From NCBI GenBank assembly GCA_934667295.1, contig CAKULR010000102.1:1-6146 (forward strand): DNA of 6,146 nt. The letters run 5' to 3'. The notes under the pieces were generated by a model. That model was not told the DNA's origin and did no database searches. It was given only the letters and a program-made list of their open reading frames with translations. A program made the translations under genes and the position numbers. Below are positions 5,778 to 6,146 of the stretch, piece by piece; the stretch's first letter is position 1; every line of letters starts with the position of its first letter. This stretch comes from an uncultured Kiritimatiellota bacterium. GTDB lineage: Bacteria; Verrucomicrobiota; Kiritimatiellia; RFP12; UBA1067.

Positions 5778-6146
5778 ATGGTCACCGTCACCGGAATCGC
5801 CGTTTCCCGCGGCTTTGCCGCAGGACCGGTCTTCGTACACCGTCCCGACGACGTCCAGAACGTCCCCGAATACGAGATCGCGCCCGACCGCGTGGAGGCG
5901 GAGGTCGCCCGCTACGGCACGGCGCGCGCCCAGACGCGCGCGCAGATCGGGGCGCTCGTGGCCCAGCTGGGCGCGCGGGGCGGGAACGCCGCCGCCGTCT
6001 TCGCGAACCACCTTGAGATCCTGGACGACGAATCCCTCTGCCGGTCGGTCGAGCGCCTGATCCGCGAGCGGCGCGTCAACGCCGAGGCGGCCGTGCGGCG
6101 CACGGTGGCCGAGTTCCGCGCGATGTTCGCCCGGATGAAGGACCCC
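5778..6146 (+). CDS. ptsI: Phosphoenolpyruvate-protein phosphotransferase (PTS enzyme I), 3'-truncated by window edge
   Basis: Enzyme I takes phosphate from PEP and passes it to His19 of HPr. The frame is open from the ATG at 5778 to the window end, giving 123 residues of about 570-590. The start MVTVTGIAVSRGFAAGPVFV matches the family pattern GIxxSxGxAxGxxxx, and FANHLEILDDESL matches the family's FxAHxxxLxDxxL in the helical HPr-binding subdomain. VNAEAAVRRTVAEF continues the expected helix. The phosphorylated His (about residue 190) and the PEP-binding barrel lie outside the window. The start is uncertain: an in-frame GTG at 5739 would add 13 Gly-rich residues. The purine tract GGGAGAGAGAGG at 5750-5761 is the only SD-like element, but it is 16 nt from the ATG. 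I chose 5778 because homology begins just after it. Confidence 0.9.
   Translation, partial: MVTVTGIAVSRGFAAGPVFVHRPDDVQNVPEYEIAPDRVEAEVARYGTARAQTRAQIGALVAQLGARGGNAAAVFANHLEILDDESLCRSVERLIRERRVNAEAAVRRTVAEFRAMFARMKDP

Overview
The window looks like a piece of a high-GC (about two thirds GC by eye) Gram-negative bacterial chromosome. It holds nine genes, all on the + strand and tightly packed: an incomplete kdsB, then kdsA, lptC, lptA, lptB, hpf, hprK and ptsH, then an incomplete ptsI. The Kdo and Lpt genes imply an LPS-bearing outer membrane. HPr kinase beside HPr and enzyme I, in a lipopolysaccharide-making organism, occurs in several phyla, including the Verrucomicrobiota/Kiritimatiellota/Lentisphaerota group and deltaproteobacteria-like lineages. 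I lean towards the former, but the window has no rRNA or other decisive marker, so this is a guess.

Layout: positions 1-1510 carry the inner-core sugar module, KdsB (CMP-Kdo synthetase, 5' end cut off) and KdsA (Kdo-8-phosphate synthase, metal-dependent type). Positions about 1567-4077 carry the LPS export module: LptC-like inner-membrane or periplasmic protein, LptA-like periplasmic bridge protein, and LptB ATPase. Positions 4118-6146 carry a regulatory module: ribosome hibernation factor HPF, HPr kinase/phosphorylase, HPr and the start of enzyme I. Intergenic gaps are 60 nt or less, lptC and lptA overlap by 4 nt, and no terminator-like hairpin was seen. One long transcription unit is plausible but unproven. 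No RNA gene, mobile element, CRISPR array or gene-free stretch over 300 nt was found.

How the genes fit together: KdsA makes Kdo-8-phosphate and KdsB activates free Kdo with CTP for transfer to lipid A. LptB powers extraction of finished LPS from the inner membrane, and LptC and LptA carry it across the periplasm. HprK phosphorylates the regulatory serine of HPr, and enzyme I phosphorylates its catalytic histidine from PEP. The lptB-hpf-PTS linkage is an old one: in proteobacteria the equivalent cluster normally has rpoN between lptB and hpf, and here rpoN is absent.

The most unusual points are: (1) LptA is about twice the normal length because a TolA-like Ala/Glu/Lys helical stalk of about 120 residues sits before the OstA domain; (2) KdsA ends in a Cys/His-rich tail; (3) HprK keeps its P-loop and Asp pair but has lost several usually conserved residues, including the His before the P-loop. 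I see no wholly new system; the novelty is in variants of known parts.
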